From Dechloromonas hortensis (GTDB lineage: Bacteria > Pseudomonadota > Gammaproteobacteria > Burkholderiales > Rhodocyclaceae): DNA of 64,000 nt. The notes beneath the pieces are model-generated. The model worked only from the letters and a program-made list of their open reading frames with translations. It was not told the DNA's origin and made no database searches. The DNA lies in contig NZ_SSSQ01000002.1 in NCBI RefSeq assembly GCF_009469765.1, positions 558,001 through 622,000 of the forward strand. The letters are read 5' to 3'. A program made the position numbers and the translations under genes. Below are positions 52,665-62,213 of the stretch, piece by piece; within the stretch, counting starts at the first letter, position 1; the number at the start of each line of letters is the position of its first letter.

Positions 52665-54719
52665 ATGTCTTCGTATTTTCGTCCCAGTGTCTGTCCGCAC
52701 GATTGCCCCAGCGTCTGCGCCCTCAACGTCGAGATCACCGCCGAGCGCCGTATCGGCCGCCTGCGCGGTGCCGCGCAGCCCTATACCGACGGCGTGATCT
52801 GCGCCAAGGTGGCGCGCTACGCCGAGCGGAGCAACCATCCGCAGCGCCTGACCCTGCCCCTGCTGCGGGTCGGCGCCAAGGGCAGCGGCCAGTTTGCGCC
52901 GATTGGCTGGGATGAAGCACTCGACCTGCTGGCCGGGCGGCTGCAACAGGCTATCGACCGCCACGGCCCGGAAACGGTCTGGCCTTACCACTATGCCGGC
53001 ACGATGGGCTTCGTCCAGCGCGGCGCCATTCGCCGGCTCGGCCATCTGGCCGGCTGGTCGCGGCAGCGCGAGACTTTCTGCGTCGCCCTGTCCGATGCCG
53101 GCTGGCTGGCTGGCGTCGGCGCCAAGCGCGGCGTCGATCCACGTGAAATGCTCGAATCCGAACTGATTGTCATCTGGGGCGGCAACCCGGTGCACACCCA
53201 GGTCAATTTCATGCACTGGGTGCAGAAGGCTCGGCGCGAGCGCGATGTGCCGTTGGTCGTGATCGATCCCTACCGGACGGCAACGGCCGCCAAGGCCGAC
53301 CTGCACCTGGCGTTGAAGCCGGGCACCGATGGCGCGCTGGCTTGCGCGTTGATGCACGTTTTATTGGCCGAAAACCTCGTCGACCGCAGCTATCTGGCCC
53401 GCCTGAGCGATTTCTCGCCGGCCGTCGAGGCCCACCTGGCCAGCCGGACGCCGGCCTGGGCGGCCGAGATCACTGGGCTGTCGGTCGAGGAAATAACCCG
53501 CTTTGCCCGCCTTTACGGTTCGACCGGGCGCAGCTACCTGCGCCTCGGCTACGGCTTTACCCGCCAGCGCAACGGCTCGGCGGCCATGCATGCGGTCAGT
53601 TGCCTGCCGGTGTTGACCGGTGCCTGGCAGCACCGGGGTGGCGGCGCGCTGTACAGCAATGGCGGCTTGTACGGGCTGGACACGCGCCTCCTTTATGGTC
53701 TTGATGCCAGTCCGCCGCCGGCACGCCAGCTCGACATGGGACGCCTCGGCGCCGTGCTGGCCGGCGACCGGCGCGACATCGGCGATGGCCCGCCGGTCAG
53801 CGCCATGCTGATCCAGAGCACCAATCCGGCCGTGGTCGCACCCGACAGCCGGCGCGTTCGCCAGGGCCTGCTGCGCGAGGATCTCTTCGTCTGCGTCCAT
53901 GAACAGTTCATGACCGAGACGGCGCAACTGGCCGACCTCGTGCTGCCGGCGACGACCTTCGTCGAACACGATGATCTCTACCAGGCCTCCGGCCACAGCT
54001 TCCTGCAGGCGTCGCGGGCGCTCGTCCCGGCCCTCGGCGAATGCCGCTCCAACCACGACTTCATTGGCCAGCTAGCAAAACGCCTGGGCATCGAGCACCC
54101 GGCATTCGCACTGAGCGAATGGCAGGTGGTCGATAGCGTACTGCGCGCTTCCGGCAAGCCCGGGGCGGACGAACTGTTGGCGGCTGGCTGGCTCGATTGC
54201 GCCCAGCCTTTCGAGCAGGCGCATTTTCTCGACGGCTTCGGCCACCCGGACGGGCGCTTCCGCTTCGTGCCGGACTGGGCGCAGCGCGGCGAAGGGCATG
54301 CCGCGATGCCGGCTTTCCCCGACCACCAGGCCGTCATCGACACGCCGACCGCGGCCCAGCCTTTCCGGCTGGTTGCCGCACCGGCCCGCCATTTCCTGAA
54401 TACGACCTTTACCGAGACGGCAAGCTCGCGCGATGGCGAGGGGCGGCCGACCGTGCTGATCCACCGCGATACCTGCGCCCGCCTGGGCATCGCCGAGGGC
54501 GATGTCGTTCGCCTCGGCAATGCGCAGGGCAGCGTCGCCCTGCATGCCAGGCCGGTCGCCGGCCTGCAGCCGGAGACCGTGGTCGTCGAAAGCCAGTGGC
54601 CGAACGCAGCCTTCATCGAGGGCATCGGCATCAACGCTCTGGTCAGCGCCGAACCGGGTTGGCCGGCAGCCGGGGTGGCCTATCACGACACCGCGGTCTG
54701 GCTCGAGCGTGTCGGCTAG
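52665..54719 (+). CDS. Molybdopterin oxidoreductase with N-terminal [4Fe-4S]
   Basis: 684 residues. Mo-bisMGD family: N-terminal cluster CPHDCPSVC with a fourth Cys in GVICAKVARYAERSNHPQRL. It is followed by GWDEALDLLAGRLQ, IVIWGGNPVHTQVNFMHW, ALKPGTDGALACALMHV, TNPAVVAPDSRRV and ETAQLADLVLPATTFVEHDDLY. The C-terminal molydopterin-binding domain has LIHRDTCARLGIAEGDVVRLGN. No Tat signal, so probably cytoplasmic. The substrate is unknown. Its stop overlaps the MFS gene by 11 bases. Its place in an organosulfur region that also has Mop domains is suggestive. Confidence 0.9.
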   Translation: MSSYFRPSVCPHDCPSVCALNVEITAERRIGRLRGAAQPYTDGVICAKVARYAERSNHPQRLTLPLLRVGAKGSGQFAPIGWDEALDLLAGRLQQAIDRHGPETVWPYHYAGTMGFVQRGAIRRLGHLAGWSRQRETFCVALSDAGWLAGVGAKRGVDPREMLESELIVIWGGNPVHTQVNFMHWVQKARRERDVPLVVIDPYRTATAAKADLHLALKPGTDGALACALMHVLLAENLVDRSYLARLSDFSPAVEAHLASRTPAWAAEITGLSVEEITRFARLYGSTGRSYLRLGYGFTRQRNGSAAMHAVSCLPVLTGAWQHRGGGALYSNGGLYGLDTRLLYGLDASPPPARQLDMGRLGAVLAGDRRDIGDGPPVSAMLIQSTNPAVVAPDSRRVRQGLLREDLFVCVHEQFMTETAQLADLVLPATTFVEHDDLYQASGHSFLQASRALVPALGECRSNHDFIGQLAKRLGIEHPAFALSEWQVVDSVLRASGKPGADELLAAGWLDCAQPFEQAHFLDGFGHPDGRFRFVPDWAQRGEGHAAMPAFPDHQAVIDTPTAAQPFRLVAAPARHFLNTTFTETASSRDGEGRPTVLIHRDTCARLGIAEGDVVRLGNAQGSVALHARPVAGLQPETVVVESQWPNAAFIEGIGINALVSAEPGWPAAGVAYHDTAVWLERVG

Positions 54720-55887
54720 AACGCCGCAAGTCCTGGCGCTCGGCCTGGTCCAGACCGTTGCCTGGGCTTCGTCGACCTACCTGCCGGCACTGCTCGCCCG
54801 ACCGCTGGCCGCCGAACTGGGTTTCGATTCCGCGCTGGTCTTCGCTGCCTTTTCGGTTGCGCTGCTGCTGATGGCGGCGCTGGGGCCGGCCGTCGGGCGG
54901 CACATCGACCGGCGCGGCGGGCAGGGCGTGCTCTGCCTTTCCAGCCTGATCCTGGCCGCCGGTCTCGGCCTGCTCGGCATGGCTGACAGTCTGGCCGGGG
55001 TATTCGCGGCCTGGGCACTGATCGGCGTCGGCATGGCCCTTGGCCTCTACGATGCAGCCTTTGCCGCACTGGTCCGCGAGCATGGCTTGGCGGCCCGCCT
55101 GCCGATCACCGGCATCACACTGCTCGGCGGCTTTGCCAGCACCATCGGCTGGCCGTTGACCGCCTGGCTGGTCGCTCACTGGGATTGGCGGACGGCCTGT
55201 CTGGCCTGGGCCGGCGCCAACCTGCTGCTGGCCTTGCCGCTAAATTACCGGTTCATGCCGTCCGCCCTGCGGTTGGCGGCAAAGGCTGGCGGCGCCTCGC
55301 CGGCCGGAACCGGACAGGCGCCGCCGGTCGCCAACCGGCGCAATTTCCTGGCGCTGCTCGTCTTCGGGGCGGCGACGGCCTTCGTCACCTCGGCGATGGC
55401 CGCCCATCTGCCTGGCCTGTTGCTGGCCAGCGGCCTGCCGCTCACCGTCGCCATTGCTGCGGCAGCCCTCGTCGGCCCGGCCCAGGTGGCGGCCCGGCTG
55501 GCCGAGCTGGTCGCCGCCCACAAATTGCGGACAAATCCACTGTCCACCGCACGACTGGCGACCGCCCTGCATCCGCTGGGCGGGCTCGGCCTGCTGCTGC
55601 TTGGCGGCCCGCCCGGGGCGGTGGCTCTGGCGCTGCTGCACGGTGCCGGCAACGGCATGATCACCATCGCCAAGGGGACGCTACCGCTGTTCCTCTTCGG
55701 GCCGGCCGGCTACGGGCTGTTGCAGGGCCGACTGGCCGTCGCCCAGCGCTTGACGCAGGCTGCGGCGCCTTTCCTGTTAGCACTGCTGCTCGAAGCCGGC
55801 GGCGCCGTCCGCGGCATCGCCTTGTCGTTTGCCGTCTCGCTGCTCGCCCTGACGGCGCTGTTCTTCATTCGCACCGCGCCGGAATGA
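54709..55887 (+). CDS. MFS transporter
   Basis: 392 residues, twelve transmembrane helices in two halves. Helix 2-3 loop GPAVGRHIDRRGG is the MFS A-motif. The best start is a GTG at 54709 (VSARTPQVLALGLVQT) overlapping the oxidoreductase stop; there is no ATG near the first helix. It is co-transcribed with the molybdopterin oxidoreductase and may export or import its substrate or product. Substrate unknown. Confidence 0.85.
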   Translation: MSARTPQVLALGLVQTVAWASSTYLPALLARPLAAELGFDSALVFAAFSVALLLMAALGPAVGRHIDRRGGQGVLCLSSLILAAGLGLLGMADSLAGVFAAWALIGVGMALGLYDAAFAALVREHGLAARLPITGITLLGGFASTIGWPLTAWLVAHWDWRTACLAWAGANLLLALPLNYRFMPSALRLAAKAGGASPAGTGQAPPVANRRNFLALLVFGAATAFVTSAMAAHLPGLLLASGLPLTVAIAAAALVGPAQVAARLAELVAAHKLRTNPLSTARLATALHPLGGLGLLLLGGPPGAVALALLHGAGNGMITIAKGTLPLFLFGPAGYGLLQGRLAVAQRLTQAAAPFLLALLLEAGGAVRGIALSFAVSLLALTALFFIRTAPE

Positions 55888-56024
55888 GCTTTTCCAGCCG
55901 GGCAGGATAAGGACATGGCGGGCCGGCCGATGTCGATATCGGCAAACAATCGTTGTCGCCGGGGCGCAGCCTCCTAAACTGAAAACGCGGTTTTTCATTC
56001 ATTGTCTTTTCAGGAGAACTATCC

Positions 56025-56471
56025 ATGAGTGCTGCGTCTGAAGATCGGTTGGCCGGGTATGGCGCCTTGTTGCTGCGCCTGACGCTGGGTGGCGTGCTGT
56101 TGTCGCATGGCCTGCTCAAGCTGCTCGGTTTTTCCTTGCCGGGAACGGTGGATTTTTTCGCTTCGCTCGGCTTCCCCGGCTATCTGGCCTACCCGGTGGT
56201 GGCCGGTGAAATCGGTGGCGGCCTGCTGCTGATCCTCGGCGTCTTGTCACGATGGGTGGCGCTGGCCGTCCTGCCCATCCTGTTCGGGGCGCTGTGGGTG
56301 CATGCTGGCAATGGCTGGCTGTTTTCGTCGAACGGTGGCGGCTGGGAGTTTCCGCTCGTTCTGGTGCTGATCGCCGTCAGCCAGTCGCTGCTCGGCAATG
56401 GGGCCTATGCCTTGCGCTTGCCGGAAAAATGGCAATGGCGACGCGGGCCGCAACAGCTGCTGGCGGCTTGA
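56025..56471 (+). CDS. DoxX family membrane protein
   Basis: 148 residues, four transmembrane helices. The DoxX pattern is GALLLRLTLGGVLLSHGLLKLLGF, FASLGFPGYLAYPVVAGEIGGGLLLILGV and ALWVHAGNGWLFSSNGGGWEFPLVLV. The family is linked to thiol, thiosulfate or oxidative-stress roles. CAGGAG precedes the ATG. It is followed by an intrinsic terminator and appears to be a single-gene unit in the organosulfur region. Confidence 0.9.
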   Translation: MSAASEDRLAGYGALLLRLTLGGVLLSHGLLKLLGFSLPGTVDFFASLGFPGYLAYPVVAGEIGGGLLLILGVLSRWVALAVLPILFGALWVHAGNGWLFSSNGGGWEFPLVLVLIAVSQSLLGNGAYALRLPEKWQWRRGPQQLLAA

Positions 56472-56489
56472 TGGCGCCAGTCGGTAATG

Positions 56490-56518
56490 AGACCCCGCTG
56501 CGGCGGGGTCTTTTTTTA
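56490..56518 (+). terminator. Intrinsic terminator after doxX-like gene
   Basis: AGACCCCGC-TGCG-GCGGGGTCT followed by seven T's. A clear strong terminator. Confidence 0.93.
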
Positions 56519-56614
56519 TGGGGCGCGGCCATATATCAAATGCAGGATTAATTCGTTTCGCCGGCTGCGTCGGCGCTGAAAAATGTGCCTCCCAACCATT
56601 TTTATCGGAACACC

Positions 56615-57574
56615 ATGAAACGCTTCAATCAGATTCGCCGCTCCGTCGTCCTCGCCCTGGCCAGCCTGTCGGTTTTCGCCGCAACGGCCAACGCGGCAGA
56701 TCCCGTGGTCCTGCGCATCGGCGACCAGAACTACTACAACATCCGTGCTTCGCTCGAACTCTCCAAGGCCCTCGAAGGCGCGCCCTACAAGGTCGAATGG
56801 GCGCCGTTCCAGGCGGCCGCGCCGCTCGCCGAGGCGCTCAACGCCGGGGCCATCGACATCGGTTTCCTCGGCGATTCGGGCTTCCTGTTCCTCGCCGCCA
56901 AGAGTTCGAATGCCAAGCTGATCGGCATCACTCGCCAGAACCAGAAAACAGTCGGCCTGCTGGTGCCGAAGGAATCCACTGCGAAGAGCATTGCCGACCT
57001 CAAGGGCAAGAAGGTCGCCTACTGGCCGGGTGCCTGGAGCCAGCAACTGGCGCTGGGGGCCCTCGACAAGGCGGGCCTGCCGAGCAACCACGTCGATTTC
57101 GTCAAGCTGATGCCGCTCGATGCCGCCAATGCCTTGCCGACCGGCAGCATCGACGCCTTTCCGGTCTGGGAACCCTACATCTCGCAGCAAGTGGTGAAAA
57201 ACGGCGCCCGCGTGCTGTTCACCGCAGAAGGCATCATTCCGGCGCAAAGCGCCATCGCGGCCAATGCTACGTCCGTCGCCGAGAAACGTGCAGCGATCGA
57301 GGACTTCCTGCTGCGCCTGAAGAAGGCGCGGGCCTGGGTCGAGGCCAACATCGACACCTACGCCGACGCCTGGGCCGCCCGTGCCGCGCTCGACCGCGAA
57401 GTGTCCCGTCACTGGCTCGGCCAGGCCAAACTCACCGTCGTCCCGGTCGACGCCAAGGCGACGGCCGACCTGCAGGTAACCGCGGATTTCCTGCACAAGG
57501 TGAACGTGCTGCCGGTGGCGCTCGATGTGCGCAAGGTGATCGACACCTCGTTTAACGGGACGCTGGTCCGTTAA
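56615..57574 (+). CDS. Sulfonate/nitrate-type ABC binding protein
   Basis: 319 residues with a signal peptide (MKRFNQIRRSVVLALASLSVFAATANA). NMT1/SsuA-like fold: VVLRIGDQNYYNIRASLELSKAL, APLAEALNAGAIDIGFLGDSGF, SIADLKGKKVAYWPGAWSQQLA and SIDAFPVWEPYI. It differs more from the proteins at 49509 and 58029 than they do from each other, so it likely binds another ligand. It is a single gene between terminators, with no own permease. The ATG at 56615 is favoured by the signal peptide; an earlier in-frame ATG at 56585 adds ten residues. Confidence 0.87.
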   Translation: MKRFNQIRRSVVLALASLSVFAATANAADPVVLRIGDQNYYNIRASLELSKALEGAPYKVEWAPFQAAAPLAEALNAGAIDIGFLGDSGFLFLAAKSSNAKLIGITRQNQKTVGLLVPKESTAKSIADLKGKKVAYWPGAWSQQLALGALDKAGLPSNHVDFVKLMPLDAANALPTGSIDAFPVWEPYISQQVVKNGARVLFTAEGIIPAQSAIAANATSVAEKRAAIEDFLLRLKKARAWVEANIDTYADAWAARAALDREVSRHWLGQAKLTVVPVDAKATADLQVTADFLHKVNVLPVALDVRKVIDTSFNGTLVR

Positions 57575-57600
57575 ACGAGCTTGCCGGAGGCTGTCTCAAG

Positions 57601-57640
57601 GCCAGGAACCCTGCTGCGGCAGGGCTCCTGGCTATTTTTC
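57601..57640 (+). terminator. Intrinsic terminator after the binding-protein gene
   Basis: GCCAGGA-A-CCCTGC pairs with GCAGGG-C-TCCTGGC, a long stem with one internal mismatch and a short loop, then ATTTTTC. Confidence 0.88.
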
Positions 57641-57713
57641 TGGCCCCTTGGTGAGGCTATCCAGCCCGATTCAGCTCGCCACAACCTCAAGCTTATTTAA
57701 TTAGACGAGCCGC

Positions 57714-57728
57714 CGCATAAGCTTCTAA
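57714..57728. promoter_or_regulatory. Shared 15-base motif, copy 2
   Basis: CGCATAAGCTTCTAA, the exact reverse complement of 48474-48488. It is 75-90 bases before the free Mop gene. An inverted half AAGCTTAT lies upstream at about 57689-57696, giving AAGCTTAT-N20-ATAAGCTT, like a LysR-type operator. The stretch 57641-57802 holds no gene. Confidence 0.6.
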
Positions 57729-57802
57729 GGGATTCGTCGTTAGTCAGGGCCGGGCTGGTCCGCATAATTTCCCCATCGCATCCATTCAATGAGGAATACA
57801 TC

Positions 57803-58018
57803 ATGACCATCCAGTCCATCAACGCCCGCAACCAGTTCAAGGGCAAGATCAAGGAAATCATCGAAGGGCCGGTCGTTTCGGAAGTCGATGTCGATACGCC
57901 TTTCGGCATCGTCACCTCGGTGATCACGACGCGCTCGGTCAAGGAGCTGCAGCTCAAGGTCGGCGTCGAGGTGCTGGCGCTGGTCAAGGCGACCGAAGTT
58001 TCCATCGCAAAGCTGTAA
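57803..58018 (+). CDS. Molbindin-type single Mop/TOBE protein
   Basis: 71 residues, one Mop domain: INARNQFKGKIKEIIEGPVVSEVDVDTP, then VTSVITTRSVKELQLKVGVEVLALVKATEVSIAK. Mop proteins bind molybdate or tungstate as hexamers. It is nearly half identical to the C-terminus of the ABC ATPase at 59821. It is the first gene of the ABC-SauS-SauT unit, behind the shared 15-base motif, and is 10 bases before ssuA. Confidence 0.9.
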   Translation: MTIQSINARNQFKGKIKEIIEGPVVSEVDVDTPFGIVTSVITTRSVKELQLKVGVEVLALVKATEVSIAKL

Positions 58019-58028
58019 GGGAGGCATC

Positions 58029-58994
58029 ATGTCGATCGACAGCCAACGCCGGAAACTGCTTGCCCTGGCCGCCGCCACCGGCGCTGCCTCGCTGTTGCCG
58101 GGCTTCGCCCGCGCCGCGGAGGAGGTGACGGTGCGCATCGGTTACCAGAAATCCTCGACCCTGATCACGCTGCTCAAGGCCAACGGTACGCTGGAAAAGC
58201 GCCTGGAACCGCTGGGCGCCAAGGTCACCTGGCACGAATTCGCCTCCGGCCTGCCTTTGCTTGAAGCCCTGAACGTCGGCAGCGTCGATTTCTCGGCCGA
58301 CGTCGCCGATACGGTGCCGGTTTTCGCGCTGGCAGCCGGTGCCAAACTAGCCTATGTCGCGCAGGAAGCGCCGTCGCCGACGGCGCAGAGCATCGTCGTC
58401 CGGGCCGATTCGCCGATCCGTTCGGTGGCCGATCTGAAGGGCAAGCGGGTGGCCGTCGCCAAGGCGGCCGGGGCTCATTACCTGCTGATCGCGCTGCTCG
58501 AAAAGCATGGCCTGAGCTTCAAGGATATCGAGCCGGCTTACTTGACGCCAGCCGATGGTCGCGCCGCCTTCGAGCGCGGCAGCGTCGATGCCTGGGTGAT
58601 CTGGGACCCGTTCCTCGCCGCCGTCCAGCGCCAGTCGCAGGCACGCGTCCTGGCCGACGGCAAGGGCGTCGCCGATTACCAGCGCTACTACCTGGCCTCG
58701 CTCGACTTCTACAACAAGCGGGCCAACCTCGTCGCCGTCTTCTACGACGAGTTGAAGAAGGCCGGGCGCTGGGTCAAGCAGAACCCGAAGGAGGCCGCCG
58801 CCCAGCTGGCACCGGTCTGGGGCCTGGATGCCGGCACGGTCGAGGCGGCCAATGCCCGGCGCAGCTACGACGTGCGCGCAGTCAGCGCCGAGTCGCTGGT
58901 CGAACAACAAAAGATCGCCGATACCTTCCACGCGCAGGGCCTGCTACCGCGCAAGGTCGAGATCGCGGTCACCTTGTGGAAGCCGCCGGCCTGA
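58029..58994 (+). CDS. ssuA: Sulfonate ABC transporter binding protein with Tat-like signal
   Basis: 321 residues. The N-terminus [25 protein letters not shown] has a twin-arginine-like export signal with AxA cleavage. The SsuA core is [70 protein letters not shown] and [17 protein letters not shown]. It belongs with the permease and ATPase that follow and thus gives the transporter its specificity. AAGGGAGG precedes the ATG. The downstream SauS/SauT pair suggests sulfoacetate or a similar C2 sulfonate. Confidence 0.92.
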   Translation: MSIDSQRRKLLALAAATGAASLLPGFARAAEEVTVRIGYQKSSTLITLLKANGTLEKRLEPLGAKVTWHEFASGLPLLEALNVGSVDFSADVADTVPVFALAAGAKLAYVAQEAPSPTAQSIVVRADSPIRSVADLKGKRVAVAKAAGAHYLLIALLEKHGLSFKDIEPAYLTPADGRAAFERGSVDAWVIWDPFLAAVQRQSQARVLADGKGVADYQRYYLASLDFYNKRANLVAVFYDELKKAGRWVKQNPKEAAAQLAPVWGLDAGTVEAANARRSYDVRAVSAESLVEQQKIADTFHAQGLLPRKVEIAVTLWKPPA

Positions 58995-59020
58995 GGCGGG
59001 CGCTTTTCCGGAGCTGAATG

Positions 59021-59809
59021 ATGAGTCAGAAAAGCACCCTCCTGAACCGCCTGCGTGGCGCCTTGATTCCCTGGCTGCTGCCGGTCGCCATTCTGGCAGC
59101 CTGGGAAATTGCCGCCCGCGTCGGCTGGCTGTCCAGCCGCATCCTGCCCGAGCCGTTCGCGGTCCTCAAGGCCGGTGTGGCGCTGGCGGCGACGGGCGAA
59201 CTGTGGCAGCACGTCAAGGTCAGTTCGCTGCGCGCGTTGACCGGGTTCGCCATCGGCGGCGGCCTCGGGCTGCTGCTCGGCCTGCTCACCGGGTCGTTCC
59301 GCAAGGTCGAGATCGCCCTCGACACCACCTTGCAGATGATCCGCAACATTCCGCCGCTGGCGCTGATCCCGCTGGTCATCCTGTGGTTCGGCATCGACGA
59401 GATGGCCAAGCTCTTCCTGATCTCGCTCGGCGTTTTCTTCTCGGTCTATATCAACACCTTCCACGGCATCCGCTCGGTCGATCCGGCGCTGATCGAGATG
59501 GGCAGGAGCTACGGCCTGACGGGCTGGTCGCTGTACCGCGAAGTCATCCTGCCCGGGGCGCTGGCCTCCATCCTGGTCGGCGTGCGCTACGCCCTCGGCT
59601 TCATGTGGGTGATCCTGATCGTCGCCGAGACCATCTCGGCCCAGGCCGGCATCGGCTACATGACGATGAATGCCCGCGAGTTCCTGCAGACCGACGTCGT
59701 GCTGCTCGGCATCCTGCTCTATGCAGTGCTCGGCAAGCTGGCCGACGTTGCCGCCCGGCTCCTCGAACGCCACTGGCTGAAGTGGAACAACTCTTACAGC
59801 GCCGCCTGA
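59021..59809 (+). CDS. ssuC: Sulfonate ABC transporter permease
   Basis: 262 residues with six transmembrane helices. The binding-protein-dependent permease EAA loop is seen in [58 protein letters not shown] is typical of SsuC/TauC. Two adjacent ATGs (59018, 59021) are possible; CCGGAG spacing favours the second. The ATPase gene follows after 11 bases. Confidence 0.94.
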   Translation: MSQKSTLLNRLRGALIPWLLPVAILAAWEIAARVGWLSSRILPEPFAVLKAGVALAATGELWQHVKVSSLRALTGFAIGGGLGLLLGLLTGSFRKVEIALDTTLQMIRNIPPLALIPLVILWFGIDEMAKLFLISLGVFFSVYINTFHGIRSVDPALIEMGRSYGLTGWSLYREVILPGALASILVGVRYALGFMWVILIVAETISAQAGIGYMTMNAREFLQTDVVLLGILLYAVLGKLADVAARLLERHWLKWNNSYSAA

Positions 59810-59820
59810 TCGGAACAGAC

Positions 59821-60810
59821 ATGCAAATCGACCACCGTGAATTGAATGAAGTCCGCTCGGCCCAGGGCAAGGAGAAAGTGCAGGCGCCCGGCCTGAGCAT
59901 CGGCGTCCGCCAGCTGATCAAGCGTTTCGGCGAGCGGCAGGTGCTGCACGGCCTGGATCTCGACATCGCAGCCGGCGAATTCATCGCCATCGTCGGCCGC
60001 AGCGGCTGCGGCAAGAGCACCTTGCTGCGCCTGCTGGCCGGGCTGGATACGGCGAGCAGCGGCGGCATCCTGCTCGACGGCCAGCCGGCCGAGGTGCTCA
60101 AGGACGATGTCCGGATGATGTTCCAGGACGCCCGCCTGCTGCCCTGGCGGACGGTGATCCAGAATATCGCCATCGGCCTCGACGGCTCGCAACGGGAAAT
60201 TCGCGAACGGGCGCTCGAAGTGCTCGGCCAGGTCGGCCTGGCGGATCGCGCCGACGAATGGCCAAGCCGCCTGTCCGGCGGTCAGCGGCAGCGCGTCGCC
60301 CTGGCCCGGGCGCTGATCCACCGGCCGCGCCTGCTGCTGCTCGACGAACCGCTCGGCGCGCTCGATGCGCTGACCCGGATCGAGATGCAGCGCCTGATCG
60401 AAAGCATCTGGAAGCAGCACCGCTTTACGGCGCTGCTGGTTACGCACGACGTCTCGGAAGCGGTGGCGCTCGGCGACCGCATCGTGCTGGTCGAGGATGG
60501 CCGGATCACGCTCGATGAAGCGGTGGCGCTGGCCCGGCCGCGCGAGCACGGCGAAGCGCTGTTTGCGCAGCGCGAAAGCCGCGTCCTGAAACGCCTGATG
60601 ACGGTCGAGGCGATCAACAACCGCAACCAGATTCGCGGCCGGATCAGCGAAATCGTCGTCGACAGCGTGCTCTCCGAAGTCCGCATCCTGACCGCCTCCG
60701 GGCTGGTCACCTCGACCGTGCTGACCCGCTCACTGAGCGAACAGCCGCTGGAAATCGGGGCCGAGGTGCTGGCCACTTTCAAGTCCAACGAGGTGGTGCT
60801 GGCGACGTGA
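59821..60810 (+). CDS. ssuB: Sulfonate ABC ATPase fused to a C-terminal Mop domain
   Basis: 329 residues. ATPase core about 25-245: Walker [13 protein letters not shown]-loop [11 protein letters not shown], signature [15 protein letters not shown], Walker [13 protein letters not shown] and H-loop [11 protein letters not shown]. This is the SsuB/TauB class. Residues about 263-329 form an added Mop/TOBE domain ([24 protein letters not shown]), nearly half identical to the free Mop protein at 57803. Such a domain is normal for ModC but unusual for SsuB. It may let molybdate modulate transport. Overlaps the next gene by four bases. Confidence 0.93.
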   Translation: MQIDHRELNEVRSAQGKEKVQAPGLSIGVRQLIKRFGERQVLHGLDLDIAAGEFIAIVGRSGCGKSTLLRLLAGLDTASSGGILLDGQPAEVLKDDVRMMFQDARLLPWRTVIQNIAIGLDGSQREIRERALEVLGQVGLADRADEWPSRLSGGQRQRVALARALIHRPRLLLLDEPLGALDALTRIEMQRLIESIWKQHRFTALLVTHDVSEAVALGDRIVLVEDGRITLDEAVALARPREHGEALFAQRESRVLKRLMTVEAINNRNQIRGRISEIVVDSVLSEVRILTASGLVTSTVLTRSLSEQPLEIGAEVLATFKSNEVVLAT

Positions 60811-62213
60811 GCGGGAACAATGCAGAAGATGTCGTCAACAGCCTGGTCGAGCGGGCGCGCCAAGCCCAGGCCGTCTTCGAGCGATGGACGCAGGGCCAGG
60901 TCGATGCTGCGGTAGACGCTGCTGCCTGGGCCATTCTCGAACCCCGGCGCAACCGGGAACTGGCCGAACTGGCGGTGCGCGATACCGGTCTCGGCGTCGT
61001 CGAGGACAAGTTCCGGAAAAATCATCGCAAGACGCTGGGCCTGCTCGGCGACCTGAAGGGCCGGCGCACGGTCGGCATCATCGCCGACGACCCGCTCAGC
61101 GGCATCACCGAGGTCGCCCGGCCGGTCGGCGTCGTCGCGGCGATCACGCCCTCGACCAACCCCGGGGCGACGCCGGCCAACAACATTATCAACGCGCTCA
61201 AGGGACGCAATGCGATCATCCTGGCGCCGTCGCCGAAGGGCGCCTCGACCTGTCGCCGGCTGCTCGAATTCGTCCATGCCGAATTGCGGAAAGTCGGGGC
61301 GCCGCTCGATCTCGTCCAGCAGTTGCCGCCACCCGGTTCGAAAAGCCTGGTCCAGGCGCTGATGCGGCAGGCCGACCTGGTCGTCGCCACCGGTTCGCAG
61401 GCCAATGTCCGCGCCGCCTACGCCAGCGGCACGCCGGCCCTTGGCGTCGGTGCCGGCAATGTCGCGGTGATCGTGACGGCGGCGGCCGACCCGGCGCTGG
61501 CGGCCGAACGCATCGCCGCCTCGAAGACCTTCGACAATGCGACCAGTTGCTCGTCAGAAAACAGCCTGGTCGTTATCGAAGCGGCCTGGCCGGCGCTGCG
61601 CGCAGCCTTGCAGGGGCAGGGCGGGGTGCTGCTCGACGCGGCGGCGAAGCGGCAACTGGCGGCCAGCCTGTTTTCCGGCGGCAAACCGGCCCCCTCGGCG
61701 GTCGCCCGTTCGGCCCCGGAAATTGCTGTTTTGGCGGGGTTGACCGGCGGAGTCTATGCAAGTGCCCGTTTCCTGCTTGTCGAGGAGCAGGGTGTCGGGC
61801 CGGAATACCCGTTCTCCGGCGAAAAATTGTCGCCGGTCCTCGCCGTCTATCGCGTGCCGGATTTCGCGGCCGCACTGCAGCAGGTCAACCGGCTCTATGA
61901 GTACCAGGGCAAGGGCCATTCGGTTGGCATCCAGGGCGGTTCGAGCGAGGAGATTCGTCGTCTGGCCGAGGAGTTGCCGGTTTGCCGGGTCATCGTCGAC
62001 CAGGCGCATTGCTATGCCGTCGGCGGCGCCTTCGACAACGGCTTGCCGTTCTCGCTGTCGATGGGCTGCGGCACCTGGGGCGGCAACGGCTTTTCCGACA
62101 ACCTGAACTACCGCCACTTCCTCAATATCACCCGCATCGTCCGCCCGATCCCGGCCCGTCAGCCGGCGCTCGAGACGCTGCTCGGCGATTACTGGCAGCG
62201 TTACGGCCAATGA
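60807..62213 (+). CDS. sauS: CoA-acylating aldehyde dehydrogenase, SauS-like
   Basis: 468 residues, EutE/AdhE-type fold. [39 protein letters not shown] is the nucleotide-binding region; the catalytic Cys is about residue 248 in [16 protein letters not shown]. The family makes acyl-CoA from aldehydes or the reverse. Next to a CoA ligase and a sulfonate transporter, the likeliest role is sulfoacetaldehyde dehydrogenase (acylating), SauS, which reduces sulfoacetyl-CoA. Other acyl-CoA substrates are possible. The GTG start overlaps the ATPase stop; the stop overlaps the next gene. Confidence 0.8.
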   Translation: MSGNNAEDVVNSLVERARQAQAVFERWTQGQVDAAVDAAAWAILEPRRNRELAELAVRDTGLGVVEDKFRKNHRKTLGLLGDLKGRRTVGIIADDPLSGITEVARPVGVVAAITPSTNPGATPANNIINALKGRNAIILAPSPKGASTCRRLLEFVHAELRKVGAPLDLVQQLPPPGSKSLVQALMRQADLVVATGSQANVRAAYASGTPALGVGAGNVAVIVTAAADPALAAERIAASKTFDNATSCSSENSLVVIEAAWPALRAALQGQGGVLLDAAAKRQLAASLFSGGKPAPSAVARSAPEIAVLAGLTGGVYASARFLLVEEQGVGPEYPFSGEKLSPVLAVYRVPDFAAALQQVNRLYEYQGKGHSVGIQGGSSEEIRRLAEELPVCRVIVDQAHCYAVGGAFDNGLPFSLSMGCGTWGGNGFSDNLNYRHFLNITRIVRPIPARQPALETLLGDYWQRYGQ

